Below, piece after piece: positions 22,914-36,191 of a stretch of DNA of 64,000 bases. A program made the translations under genes and the position numbers. Position 1 is the stretch's first letter, and the number at the start of each line of letters is the position of its first letter. The notes beneath the pieces are model-generated. The model worked only from the letters and a program-made list of their open reading frames with translations, did not search any database and was not told the origin of the DNA. The stretch comes from Sphagnum compactum (Eukaryota; Bryophyta; Sphagnopsida; Sphagnales): contig OZ234503.1 of assembly GCA_965153455.1 (NCBI GenBank), positions 14,823,118-14,887,117 of the forward strand, read 5' to 3'.

Positions 22914-24864
22914 GATTTGTTTAGAATGTCTAGCATTTTCTTTTTAGGGACCAATACAAGGGATATGATGAATGCGTCAAGGATTTCAGGAGTGGTTGTT
23001 GTGGCAGCATCATTTTTGATAGCTTGGGGGTCTTAATTTGAGTGTGTAATGTGTTCATCCTGAGAAGAGAGTACTTGTAGGACAGTGGGAACTCCGGGGA
23101 TTTTTGGGAACAAAGGGATACTGGGAAGTGTAATAGATCACACTTTCCACTTCTGTCCTGAATCTCTGTCCAATCTCTAAAAGGAACCATGTGATGACAT
23201 CAAGATAATATATGTGGGATTTTTGTTGTTGGAGTATGAGGTGCCACTCTCATTAAGCAACCAGTTGACTCCTCGAGAGGAAATCAAGAGAGAATTTAAT
23301 CCCTTGTGATCCATAGAAATAAGATAATAAAACTTGGTGTCTACAAGGATCTGGATGTAGAAATAATATTTGTAACAATCTTTCTGTCCCAGTAAAACGT
23401 TAGCAACTCACATTGAGTCTGTATGTCCAACATCAAAGGTTTACACAGTGGGAAGGAAGCATAACCCCTTTCTTTTAGTGATACTACATTATATATTAAA
23501 TCCCAATAACAAATTTGGAATGTGAATCAATATAATTTTTTCTATTTTGTGATGGTTTAGTCAAACTACTAGTCCATATTTTTCAACTTCAAAAGTTCAT
23601 TACTACTAACAAATGAATTTTTTGTCAATAAGTAATCACACAAATATTTTCATAATGAAGTTATTGATTTAGATCCAAGTCCTAACTAGTAGATTTAAAG
23701 ATCTATTAATCACCATATACATTTGAATAAAGGGTACCCAAGGAAAAAATAACGTTTCATCACAAAAGTGAGCCACTGTAGCTTGCACCTACGCTAGGGC
23801 AAACTCAATTTAACACCAAATTTTTTCCTAAACTTAGTTTCATGCCCTGTTGAAGTCCAATATATTTTCTTTTCCTTATTTTTAAAATCTCATCCCCTAT
23901 GTGACCAAACAGGGGGTCCTTGTGCCATCTTTTCCTAACTTTATGGATAACTTTATTGTTCAATGGTTTTGGCCATCAATAAAAGGATGTCATGTTGAAC
24001 CATTTGCTTCCTATTTGGAAACACAACTTGGGGGTTTTAAAGCATGACTAAACTCTTCAACCACTAACTTTCTGTAATAGAAATAGGCATGTAAGCTTTA
24101 ACAACAAACAATAGCAAGTTTTCCATAAATTTCCTTTGTTATGCACTTATGAACTTCTTATAAGGATTAGCACTTCCAAACTAATCTATGATGCCCCCAT
24201 AACCAACATTAGACCATTAAATTTTATTTTTTCAACATTATTCTTTTATAGCAAAATTTGAATCAACATTTTTCCACCTATGCCAAGTGGTTGGATGTTC
24301 AATAAAAAAATGTTTATTCATAGAAGTAACCCCATGTTGTTAGTTATATGAAATATTTCCTTTCTTTTTTTTAGTGGTAGTGTTGGAACTATAAGTTTGA
24401 GAAACAAAGTGGCAAATCACACAACACATTTTTTAAAGTTTAACAAGATTTGGTTTACTACAATCATTTGACACATAAAAATTCTAAGTGTCAAAGACAC
24501 AAAAAACCATGAAAAAAAAGGCTAAAGGAAAGGTTTAAATGTATTTCCAAATAAGGAGCAAGACAAGATTATGTGATTCAAAAATAAGAACACATGAACT
24601 AAGAACAAGAACATGAGATGTGTAAAACAAACATGAAAATGAATCTTTATTATGCTAACATATGCAAACATGAACATGAAAAAAACATGACAAGGCTATT
24701 GTGCAAGATCGTGCCTAAAATTGGTGTTGAACAAACTGAAGGAAATGAATGGTCCTACTCCTATTTATGCCACTTTGGGGACCTAATTCAAGGAAGCTTC
24801 CAAAGGGGCTTTTATGTGTGCATTAAGTAAGGAAGCTTCTTGAAAACCTTCTCAAATGAGAGTC
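22914..24864. other. AT-rich intergenic DNA
   Basis: Nothing recognisable was found beyond short motif-free frames on both strands. Confidence 0.55.
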
Positions 24865-25160
24865 AACTATGAATTTATTGAAACTTAACTAGGAATCAAC
24901 TATGAGTTAATTAAAACTTAACTAATAATGAACTAAAAATTAATTAAAACAATTGGAAGTTAATTAGGAGTTAATTGGGATTTAATTAAGAGTTAACTAG
25001 GAATTACTTGAAACATAATTCGGATTTAACTAAGAGTTAATTAGGAGTTAATTAGAACTTAATTGAGAATTAACTGGGACTTAACTGAGAATTGATTGGG
25101 ACTTAATTAAAAGTTAATTAGGACTTAACTAAAAGTTAACTATGATTTAATTAGGAGTTA
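24865..25160. repeat. degenerate 11-bp-period array, ~27 units
   Basis: The stretch divides into successive 11-base units of the form AGTTAATTAGG, ACTTAATTGAG, AGTTAACTAGG or ATTTAATTAAG. From about 24980 to 25155 at least 17 consecutive units keep the 11-base register although the letters vary. To the left the register continues with one shortened unit (about 9 bases). Nearly every unit has a central TTAA or TTAAC core. Confidence 0.85.
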
Positions 25161-26194
25161 TGGATGAACATTATGGATGAATTCCATCATTGGAAGATGG
25201 TGTCTAATGTTGGCATCTGTCACACTAAGGGAGAAACAACATGCAACAAGAAATTCATGTCTTTTTACTCAAGATCAATTGAATCTTCAATACATGCAAT
25301 TTTTGTTTCCACATCCAAGTCGTTTAAGCTTACAATGTTTTTAGAAGCAAATGGTCTATTTGGCATTGAAATTGAACCAACAATCAACCCTAAAACCTAG
25401 CTAAATTCCCCATTTCCAAATCATCAACATTATCATAATCTTGTTACAAGTCTTCATTTAAATTGAATGTTTTAATCTTTGTCATTTGCGCTTTGATTTT
25501 GTGAAAAGAAAATTTAAAATTCCAAAAATTATTAAAAACTTGTTGATTACAAATAAAAGCAGAGTGGGTGACTATGGTTTTTGGTGCAACAGGTCAAGTT
25601 CACTAAGGAAATGTTCAACAATTTGGTTTTGAAACTATCATTTGAAGAACCAAGACCCTCATATTGAAAGTTTAATGCAAAAATAGGGTTTTGGTTTCCA
25701 AGCATAAAATACAAGTTTGAAGAGCAACAAGGTTTGTGATTCAAGACAACAAGGTTTTGGCATTTCAAAACCCAAGATTCATGAAAGCTTCAAATGTACA
25801 AACAGATTCCCTTTTGGTAAACACATTGTGAGAAAAACCACATAAGCATTTTGGATTTCAAACAATAGAAATAAAAAATCAATTTTAGGTCTTCAAGCAA
25901 CATAATTATGGCATTTAATTCCAAGCTTCATAAGAAACAAGAAATTGAAAATCCTCAAGTGCATCTATCCATAATGAACTTATAAGTTACTAATAAATTA
26001 TACAGAAACTAGTTTGATTGTTGGCAGTTGAGAGGAGAATGCATTGAAGCCAAATCATGCACCCCCAGTAACTTGTTTATTTTCAAGTCTAATTCATCCT
26101 TTCAAGAATTCAATCTATGCTTGTAGTAGTATGGAAGGGAATCACAAAATCACATTAACAATTGCAAGCAACTATTGAAGATTGAACAAATATG

Positions 26195-26460
26195 TCCTGA
26201 CATAAAACAAAAGGCCATAACCAGAAGCCAAAGTGAGAGTGGATAGATGAGAGACAAACAATGGACTTGTGCTTGAAGGAATCCGTCCTAATAGAAAACA
26301 AAAGGCTATTGCTAGAAGACAAAGCAAGAGTGGAGAGATGAGAGATGGACAAGAGACTTGTGCTTGAAGAATCCATCCTAATAGAAAGCAAAAGGCCATT
26401 GCTGAAAGTTGAAGTGAGAGTGGAGAGATGAGAGATAGACAAAGGACTCGTGGTTTAGGA
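26195..26460. repeat. 90-bp tandem repeat, three diverged copies
   Basis: TCCTRAYATAAAACAAAAGG-type copies start at 26195, 26286 and 26376, steps of 91 and 90. Each holds an AGCAAAAGGCC/ACAAAAGGC block, then GAGAGTGGAGAGATGAGAGA and a GGACTTGTGCTTGAAG block. The near-multiple of three creates repetitive Leu/Ser-rich minus-strand frames that are not genes. Confidence 0.9.
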
Positions 26461-27205
26461 CGAAAAATGAGTAGTGAAAACCTAAATGGATGAAATTGTT
26501 TGCATGAAAAAAAGATGAGGATGAAAAAATTTATTGTCTTGGGTGAGTGCAAGAGGTCCCATACAAGTCTACAGAGGGTATTGATTTTTGGTAAAGTGAA
26601 ACCCTGCCAACTGGGTGTTTGCAGGTATCATAAATCCTAATATCAGGCCAGGCAGGTTTTATTTCGGGTATTGTTCATAATTGCAACTGGTAGGCAGGTT
26701 ATCTGATACCTGGACTTGGGTTGTTAACCAGGTAGTTTTCAATATCAGATCAACATTGGTTAGACCCTTTTAATAATTTTATTGTCCAGTTTTTCATTCA
26801 TCCATTTTGTAAACCTAATGAATGATACAGGTTCACAACCCAATTGAAGAATTTCTGGTTTTTGAACTCAACTAGTGAAGATGGAATTTTTTTGATGTTA
26901 CTACAATTGAAAAAATTCTTGGGTTACCCTCAATACCCTCTATGGTTGACCAACTCCAACCCATGCCAACAAACTTATGTCCACCAACAATTAGCTTTCG
27001 CTCAACAGCTCTAAACAATAACCCTTTTTTTTCCCCCCTAGTTTCCTTTTTGTCTTGGCATTTGCTCCTTTTGGGACTAGAGAGAGACTTTTTATCCCAG
27101 AGATGCCAAAAGAATAAGAAATCTATAATTGGGCAGGTTCCAAAATCTAGGAATTCTTGTGATTCAAAAGACATGCACCAAGTGAAGACAACTCTAGTCC
27201 TTATT

Positions 27206-27224
27206 GTTAGGGTTTAGGGTTTAG
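27206..27224. repeat. short interstitial telomere-type repeat (TTTAGGG)
   Basis: GTTAGGGTTTAGGGTTTAGG is two to three units of the plant telomere repeat. At this length it may be chance or a promoter-type telo-box. Confidence 0.7.
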
Positions 27225-27990
27225 GTTGAGTTGAAAACATGAGAACAAATGAAACCATTGAACAATAGCCAAAAAGAGGATTTGAGCCCATAAACACGAA
27301 AAAAATGAACAATGTAAAGTGAGAAACTCTTTTAATGTCACCACCTGGACCAATTATTATGATTTCGTCAATCAAAAACACGGGGTATTTTTCTTTTACC
27401 GACCTTTGTGGAGGGCACTGTATGAACGCTCCTCGGCCTATTTATAGGCCCAAACTGGAGAACCCTAAAACTGAGTTTGGGCCTATAAATTATCCACTGA
27501 AAGAGCAGCATCTCCACCAGTGGTGGTAGCACTACAATGGCTTGCATGCATTATTTTGAATGAAATATAACTTTAAAATGGCTTGAAATTGAGTTTGGAT
27601 CCATGGATTTTGGACCTGTAAATATACATACACATCATACAAGAATTCTTCTTTTTCGCCCGACTCTTTAGTCTTAACAATGAGCTCCAAGGGCTTTACA
27701 TGGCCTATAAATTGTTGTCTTTAATATAACAATCTCATAATACCTGAAGAACGTTTTTTAAAAGTTGAGGAGCTTTCCCAAAAGCTTAAAGCCCCGTCTC
27801 CATGGGCATTAGATTTTTTAGTAAAGTCCATTGGCTTTTTGCACCAGGTAAGGCACTCTCCAAGTACACTAGAAAAAAATGCTAGGTTTTTCCGATTAGC
27901 TAGCCCAGGTGGTGGCATATAAATAAACTCACACTTTATATTGTCCAAATTTTCATGTTTATTATCCATGTGGATGCTCTCAGGTTGTTA

Positions 27991-28374
27991 GAGCATCTCC
28001 AGTGGTATTCAGTATGTGACCCTGAAGAGTGAAATTAGATGAAGAAAAAGTTAAAAAATCGGGCTGTTTGGTTCAGCAAAATGGTTTTGGCTCAGCATAA
28101 TTGCACACTTTGTAGTGGCGTGTAAAAAGGCACAGCAAGCAACGCTCTGCACCTGCACAAAAGCGCATAAAAAAAATATGATTTGACTGCTGCTGCTCAG
28201 TGCTTCTGATTGGCCCATCATAATGATTGATCCAGGTGGTTTGGTTTCCTCTTAGTAGTCCCCTGGGACTCCCAGTTTCAGTTTCATGAGTGGGATTGCA
28301 AAAAGTAAATAACTAAATTTGGATGTGAAAAATATTGTTGCAGGGTCACATACTGCTCACCGCTGGAGATGCTC
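27991..28374 (+). mobile_element. MITE family A, copy 1
   Basis: The terminal inverted repeats are GAGCATCTCCAGTGGT (27991) and ACCGCTGGAGATGCTC (ending 28374), with TTA on both sides (27988-27990 and 28375-28377). A 3-bp TTA duplication with such termini fits PIF/Harbinger-type (Tourist-like) MITEs. The 384-bp inside is non-coding. Its blocks TTGGTTCAGCAAAATGG, CTCAGCATAATTGCACAC, GGCACAGCAAGC, CCCAGTTTCAGTTTCATG and TATTGTTGCAGGGTCACATA recur in the two copies within the PHD/GNAT gene introns. Confidence 0.85.
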
Positions 28375-28564
28375 TTAGTAGGTAGTTGTTGCTGCAGTAA
28401 ACTAGAGTAGATTTCAAGGTTCTGGACTTCATGGCATTACTTACTTACATACATGGAAGATGCTAGTTTGAGTTGAAGATGAAGATAAAGGGCCAACATG
28501 TATGTAGGTTAACAACTTACTTGTTATTTCATGGCTCATCCTCTCACTTGTGCAATTGCGCAAG

Positions 28565-28567
<3 letters not shown>

Positions 28568-28609
<42 letters not shown>
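28568..28609. repeat. (AT)21 microsatellite
   Basis: An uninterrupted 42-bp AT alternation. It produces Ile/Tyr-alternating open frames on both strands, which are artefacts. Confidence 0.95.
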
Positions 28610-28613
<4 letters not shown>

Positions 28614-31600
28614 CTGCTGCATCTTCTTTCCTTTCCTGTCAAACTCTGAAGAAGAGGTGGGGTGAGAGGGAAGCACATCTCAATGTAAGTAGAGAGGCCA
28701 AAAGAGAGTGTGCCCAAATGCACGATGTATCCAGGATCGATCATGGAAGCAGATCCCATGAGTGAAAAAATGGGGGAACATGGGAGAGAACTTATAATGT
28801 ATGTGCATTGTGGATTGGAGTGGGTCAATTGATAAATGGGTCACCAAGATTTTGGTATGAATGATGCCAACAATAGGTATCTAGCTAGTATATGACTAGT
28901 AGATAATGAGAGCATCTTCCAAAGGGGTGGATCTTATGTAGTAGGAAGTTCTAAAACCACAACAACCCTTAGTTATATATTTTGTATTTATTGCTAAATT
29001 TGTCAACTTGTTGATAGAAGAATAGAGAAAATAAAAGAGAAAAAGGGTCAACGATTTCAAATGGAATGATGTAAAACATTGCTATTTTACAAAACTAATA
29101 TTTGAAGAAATGGGGGCACAAGAAGAAAATTTTGAATTGTCGGATGCATCTACAACTAGTTGATAGAAATCACAATATATGCATGATGCCATTTGAGAGA
29201 GTAAAAGAGCAAATAGATTGAACGAGGGAGCAGAAACTCAAAAGTATCAAGCTCAAGAAAGAACATAGTTAAAATAGTTAAGCCCATTCAAGAGTTTGAA
29301 CTTTGTGATTGAACAAAAAAAATTTGAGTGAAAACAGAGAAAATCAAGTAAATCAAGTTTGAGAGGAGCAAATTGTGAGGTGATGAGGTGAAGAACCACA
29401 AGTTCCACAAGCAAGAGAAGCTCTTGATTTGCAGACAGACCCAAAATCATCAAGCTACATTCAAACAACCAAATGGGAGTCAATAAAAACACCTTGTCCA
29501 CACCTTGTTTAAAGTCAATAAAAACAAGACAATGGACAAATTGCTTTAGTAAAAACTTTGAGAACATGTTAAAAATAGGATCTCTTGATGAAATTGATCC
29601 TTCTAGACTTTGGAGCATTGAAAAAGTATTGACAATAATGTTGTTGATCATCATGGCCTGGCCATAGATGTGGGCAAATTGGTCAAGATGAAATTTTGGG
29701 AACGCCCACACCTAAAGCAGCAACATGGCGGCCAAATTTTCCACAAGTAGCCCAGTTTGCTATCACTCCCCAGGGCCAAAGTGGCCACTAGAGGACACAT
29801 AGTGAGTACCCACATATTAAATCATTACAAATGCATCCTTTCTTTCAAGGGTGGATGATGGCCCTTAATTAGTAGACAATTCATGCAACCAGGTGCAGAT
29901 TTTAGAGTGCAATGTATGCAAGAGAAATGACCAATTTTGTGGATAATTTTTGCCATGTGTATGAACTTCTTGTGTGGTGTGTTCATAAAACAAGTCTCAA
30001 AAAAATTGCCAACTTATTATACATGCATGCATGATGATCATGGGAAGTCTCAAAAATGGACAAAGTTTTTCAAATAGGTATGAAAAATGATATTACAAAA
30101 TTCAGATTTTTGAATCCTCCTATTTGAAACTTGAAGGAATTGAAATATGTTTGTTTTCCACACTATTGGAATGCACACTAGTGTAATGAATTCCAATTCC
30201 TAATATCCACAAGTTGTAGCCCTTTTCGTGTATGGCAAACCTCTTCCCAATACTTTGTGTAAAGTGTTATGGTGTGGGAATTGAAACTAATGGTCCCAAA
30301 TGAGGACTTGGGCCTTTTCCGTCTTCAGCCTCAGTGATGGGTGACCAAGAAATCAATGTATTGATCTTATCTGTCAATTCGTGTTTCCTACTTTTGAGTT
30401 ATGCTTTCAAAGATGAGCATTGCACAAAAGCTTTTTCTCATCTGTCATGTACTCAATCAACCAACCAACGAAGCGTACTACAACTCTTTTTGTTTTTCCC
30501 CACCCTCTCCCCCCCCCTTCTTATTGCAAAGAGGATTGCAAGCTTCTGAAGAGAAGAGGCCAAAATGAATAAGGAAAAAGAGCCCGCATGTGTGTACCTT
30601 TGACTGTTTTGCAAATACTTGTGGCATGAAAGCTGGAAGTCTAGATAGGCCATCACATAACTTGATGGGTACACTTCAAAACCACTTCCTTTTTACTAGT
30701 GAACAACATGTGACCTTTGGAGATTCTTCCCCAACTAGTTGTCTCAAGTTCTCCAGATGCAATGCCTAGCCTTGGGTGTGTACATAATGTACATCAAGTT
30801 TAAAACTCAGAATTGTTAGTGTAAGAGAACAGTAACAGTGGGTTGGGACATCAAATGGTTGTTGCAGATTTTTGTGTTCTGTGAAGTTGATTTGGTCTTC
30901 TTATATTCACTGATATCCATATATACTTTGTAGTGGTCACCACACACAAAGTATAAGTTGAGCACACAAGTGCCAAGAGTTGTCAACAGTGCTTGCTCAT
31001 TTAGTCCCTCACAGGATTCAACAAAGCAAAGTGCAACAAAAGTGTGTGAGTTCAAGGAGTGATCACTTTGGTGTTCAGATCTAGGCATAGGATTGAGCAA
31101 ATAAAGATATGATCATTTCTTCAACCAAGACATCTTGCAACCTCCCCCATGGTATTGGCACACCAATATCAAATTTGGCCATCAGCATCAAACAGTTGGA
31201 TTTAGAAGAAAGACCAAAACACATGGATGCAAATCACAAGTGCTTGTTGTTATAGAATTCAATTCAAATAGTTGTAATTCTATCAATACCCAATTATCCA
31301 AACTATATATATATATACACCCACCACCCTATATACCCTGTTTCTACTACACTGACAAGACATTACTACCCATAGAAACTCTGGTAGGCATCAACAAATC
31401 CAGGGAATGCTAAAATCCCCAAAATCTGAGCTCTAGCAAGTTTCAAGAAAATGGCAAAATCAGAAGTTTTACAAAACTGAGCAAATTATCACTGAATTTG
31501 ATGTCAACTGTAAGAGCACAACAGTAGCAGCAAGGAATGACAACAAGTTAACTTGTTGAAGATGAACTATGCTAGTTGCAAAGTGTTGAACTTTCTTGCA

Positions 31601-33478
31601 AATTGCATTCTTCCAAACTGATATATAGCTAAGTAAAGACTTTTATCAACATTCAGTTGTAAATTTCATGATCAGCAAGCATTTGGAGCTCGGAAAATGG
31701 CACCAAAAAGTGTATAACTATTATGGATTTCCAGGACTTCCACACTCACCAAAATGAATTTTGCTGGAGACTGAATGCATGGAATGCAATCATCAAAAGT
31801 GGTCATGTCTCATAGCCATATTCCCGGAGGAGGAATCATATCGCATTCTCATCAAAAGCACACGTAACTAGAAAAAGAGAAGTACAACAATTCCTATATG
31901 TATAATAATTGCATTCCAAGATGCTTGATTGTTTTGGCTTTTGGTACACAACAACAAAACTCAAAACTGGTCTTTGGTGAGTTCCCATTCACTTAAAAAA
32001 TACCTACTAAAATGGTGACCCTAAAAAGAGTAAGTAAGTAGCACCCATTTAGGAAACAAAAGTTTTTGATCGAGATTTTTTTTTAAGTTTTCAAAGTTAC
32101 AAGGTTTACAATTAGTTGTGGATAGAAAACATGTGATGAACTGAAGGAGGTGGGGAATATATATTTTCATCCGGCTAGAATATTTTTTTGGGGAAGAACT
32201 TTTGGCCCTTCTTCCTTGTCTTGTGTGTATTGTGTTTGTACTCAATGACAATTTTGTGTTGTGTGGATTGGCATTTTGCATTCATTTACCTTGAGCTTGA
32301 TGATGCCTCGCATGTTGGCAAGGGCAACTTGGGTCATTGTCACAAGTCAGCACTAAAGGTATGTACCAAATGAGCTTGTTGTAGGTGCTCATTGGTTGGT
32401 CATTGGATAAAAGGAGTTGAATTGTTGGGCTGATCATCTTGGAGATGAAGTTGTTGAGTGATTCAATTTTTAGTAAGCAAAGCTGAAGACAAGGAATGAG
32501 AGAATGAATTTCACCTTAAAACGATTAATACATAGTGTGGAAGTAAGCATGATGTCTTTCCAAAATCTCTAGTCACAAACGAAAGTGTACCAATTCATAT
32601 TGAAGATAACATTACATGTCGGAGGGATGATAAAAGATTTGGAGAAGGTTTGATAGCCGTAGATGATAGCCCAAGGATGCCTACAAGGAAGTATAAGTGC
32701 ATTTCAATGCAAGATCTTGTTTCACTTGATACGAGGGACATTTTCTTATCACACGTAGGACATTTTGATAATACCTTGAGATTTCAAATTTTTAGGAAAT
32801 TTAGTAAAGATCACTTGGAAGAAGAAATCAAATAAACAACCATCAAATTTTGTAATTTCAAGATGTGACATTATGAAGAAGGTCAAAATGAGAAAAAATT
32901 GTAAAAAAATCTATTCTTGCAACTACAGATAAAAATTGTTAATAATTTGTTGAAGGATTGATAGACATTGAAATAGCGATCTTGCAAGTGTGCTTAGGGA
33001 AATAGGTATTCAATGCATTGGGTCATTAACTTTGAATCCTAAATAATCACATTTGGGACTATGACCTAAATATAGTGCATAATTCATGGGTTAGAAATGA
33101 GAATTGGAGAAATCCAATCCAACACAATGTTAAATTGATATGACCATTCATATTCATAACACACTAATAGCAAATGTGGGTGTAGTTCAGTAACCAATTC
33201 AATTATGGGTCACCATATCTCACACCTTTCATGAAACTTGAATCATTCATGTTCACATTCATTCGGTTAATTCATTAACATCATTTTTTATAATTCAAAT
33301 AATTTTGGTAAAATCTTGGATAAAATTTTATAATTTCTCATTAATTCACACATTGCATTATGTTTATGTATAAAATTACTATATTTTTATATTTTAATAC
33401 ATTTTATTATATATATAACGTATGATATAAATTATACATTTAATAATTAATATGGAATAACCAATATACAACCAAATG

Positions 33479-33518
33479 TGTGTGTGTGTGTGTGTGTTTT
33501 GTGTATACACACACACAC
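33479..33518. repeat. (TG)n/(AC)n foldback
   Basis: A run of about ten TG is followed by TTTTGTGTATACACACACACACA, so the TG arm can pair with the CA arm around the centre GTGTATACAC. This is a microsatellite hairpin. Confidence 0.85.
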
Positions 33519-33904
33519 ATATAGTTGATTTATGACTTAATATGAAATAGTATTATTATTATTATATCAGTTTAAATAAATGATTATTTCTATATTTTTT
33601 TATGTTAGCCATATACTATTTTTCATAAACAAAGGTAGCAACTTAGCAAAACATATTTTCTTATGAAATAATATTTTATGTCCATTGTTGTTAAACAAAA
33701 ACATTCAAATGTTTTTCCCTTCAAATGGTTTGGAACTTTATGTGTTTATTTATTATACATGTGTAAACCTTTGAAAAAACTTCAATAATGAATTCTCATT
33801 TGTTTTATTTGAAAATAATATGAAATAAAAAATACATGTGAAAGTTTGATTTGTAAAATAATTTAATATAATTGTTATGTATGTAATATTTATAGTTTTA
33901 ATCA

Positions 33905-34075
33905 CAATGACATGTTAGTTGGTTGACAAAAATAATGATTGACTCCAAAGAAACCAAGGTTCAAATCTTGAAACCAACAATTATATGTAGGCCATCTGTT
34001 GATTATATGGGTCATAAGTTGATTGTATATGGTCTATATGCCTTTAAGAAAATAAATAATAATAATGAAATTAAA
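33905..34075 (+). mobile_element. SINE-like element (degenerate)
   Basis: TGTTAGTTGGTTGACAA resembles a box A. About 40 bases later AAGGTTCAAATCTTG closely resembles a box B (GGTTCRANYC). The unit ends in AAGAAAATAAATAATAATAA, a typical SINE 3' tail. No target duplication was established. Confidence 0.4.
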
Positions 34076-35949
34076 TATTTAAATATTACCTAAACCCATT
34101 GCCACGTGAAATTTTTATCACATCTTGCACTTTCGTATAACATCATTTTTGTTTATCATTTTCATTCCAAATATCATATATGAACTTGTTATATGATACA
34201 TTAAAGGAAAAAACTTAGATCAAAAGACTTTGTTAGAAAAAAATTGAACTAAAAAATAGTTATGGACTTTTAACGATATCCCTCCCCCCCCCCCCAAGTC
34301 TTTATTTGAGTAATTTTGTTGGATCCCCACCTTTCAGTATTTATGTATGTTAACAAAATGGGTGAAAGCAAGGTAAAGAAGACAGTTCATTTACTTTGTG
34401 TCAAAAACTATTACAAGTTTTTTTGATGTCTTAAAAGTAGAAATGTTATTTTATACAATGAGTAATATAATGGTAATCTCATTATTATGATTATAACATG
34501 CATAATTTGACAATACATAAGTGTCTTCTAGATTTTCATTAACTTTCAATGTTTTAAAAATCAATATTTCATATACTTGCAACTCCTCTTGTAAGATCGC
34601 GTGCAAGTAAATGTATTTTTTCAAACATTTCCAAACATTACTCTTAATCTACTTTTATGATACCAAATTTGTTCAAATTTTATATGTAACTTACCATAAA
34701 CTAAATGCAACAACATGTTTTTTCATATTTCTACTTAAAGATATTTTGAATCTACTTACTTATGTTAATATTAAAAAATTGTTTCATTTAAAAACTAGAT
34801 TTGGGTGGACTTCTTTTTTTGTTTACTTTAGCTTGCCAACACCCAAATGTGTAGGTAGGTTGTTTTTTCAATGAATCAAATTTGTCCAATTTCCACCACA
34901 TGATTCACACTTAACCAAGGATACCATATTATATTGCATTTGAGTTTAACACAACAAAAATGGGGTTATATGGGATGTTGTATGTGCAAAAATTAATCCA
35001 CCTTGACTTGCAGTTGTCTTGAAAAGGTTTTAAACTATTACCTTAGGAAACTTGCATCCACCCAAACATTGATCCCTTTAGTACTTGAGTCTTGATGTGA
35101 ATATCTTGGACATGCAGTAATTCGTTTTCAAGATCATAATGATGTCAAATGGCCAATGGGCTATGGCTAGCCCCTATATCTCTATGCATTATTCAAATTT
35201 TGGAAAAAAACATTTCTTCCAATGCAAGATAAAAAATGGTTAGGTGGTTCACTTTTGACATCTAACCAACATGAAACATAAGGGATAGATATGGTAATTG
35301 TAATGTAAAAGACCAATGCCAAAATGTTAGGAATCTTCATGTTAATATTCCACATATTACACTAATTAATATTCATGCTTATAATAATTATCAAACTATA
35401 AGTCCTATGACTATCCCCTATGTTTTTGGCCAAAAATATTGGTAAACCACCCTATAAATACCACTAGACATGTGATTGGTCTAGAAATCCATGTGAAAGC
35501 TTGGATATTTTAGTGTGAAATGAACTATATATGATAAAAAATGATAAAAAATATCATTTAATATTAACAAATATAATTTCTTGTATTGGAAATTTTTAAT
35601 GCATCTTACTTTTAATTTTATGGTGAAGTATTTTTTTAATTTTTAGTTTTTGATTAGTATGACATACTTTTTGAATTCACATTTTTCATTTTATTTGTGT
35701 GACAAACACAATGTTTTCATTTCAAAAGTCCATCATGAATTCACAATTAAAAAAAATCATCCATATTTTAAAATATGATTCCCATTAAATTTTATTCAAC
35801 ATGGATCATTTTTAAAGTGACAATATTAATGTTAAATATGTTGCTTTACATTTTTAATTCAAAAAAACTATGACTGTGAAAGTTTAATAGTCTCCCTTAT
35901 TATGTTTTCATATGTGCTATTATGTGTTTGACTTAGTAAGTTCACAAAA

Positions 35950-36191
35950 GTGGCAAAATTGGTTGTGGTTCAATTATCGGATTTGTGAAATATGAGAGAA
36001 CTTTCTCAACCTTGATGTTCACGAAGAGGAGAATTCAAAACATGTTTGATGAACATTTGGATTTGATGGTATGTATGTTTGCACAACTTTTTTATGATGT
36101 TGATATTTTTCTTTATGATAATGCCATCACAACTTGGATTGAGGATGAAGCAAAAAGGGGTCTTTTGGCTAGCATTGTGGACTTTAGATGA
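35950..36191 (+). pseudogene. hAT-type transposase, C-terminal (dimerisation) remnant
   Basis: A frame of about 80 codons reads YERTFSTLMFTKRRIQNMF and then DEHLDLMVCMFAQLFYDVDI. This resembles the C-terminal 'ERxFSTLxFxKxKxRNRL...HLDLxVRMFAQ' part of plant hAT-like transposases. The upstream catalytic part is absent here. A central fragment of the same class lies 1.2 kb downstream on the same strand, but in the wrong order for one intact element, so the locus is rearranged or holds two copies. It is not functional. Confidence 0.5.

Larger units (their letters stand above)
25161..27990. other. intergenic DNA
   Basis: No gene recognised. It holds a 90-bp tandem repeat at 26195-26460 and a short telomere-type repeat at 27206-27224. 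Confidence 0.55.
28610..35949. other. AT-rich intergenic DNA
   Basis: No gene recognised over more than 7 kb. A TG/AC foldback lies at 33479-33518, a SINE-like unit near 33905-34075 and a run of 14 C at about 34286-34299. A frame at about 32650-32835 (…DLVSLDTRDIFLSHVGHFDN…) looks mildly coding but has no recognised family. Confidence 0.5.

Noticed and set aside
26155-26552. Leu/Ser-rich repetitive minus-strand frames that look like membrane proteins
   Set aside because: Each repeat unit follows the 90-bp tandem repeat; there is no independent coding evidence.
27206-27224. Chromosome-fusion telomere relic
   Set aside because: Only two to three TTTAGGG units, similar to the short motif at 59005-59022. 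Too short to support such an origin.
28544-28828. Ile/Tyr-alternating frames
   Set aside because: Artefact of the (AT)n microsatellite.
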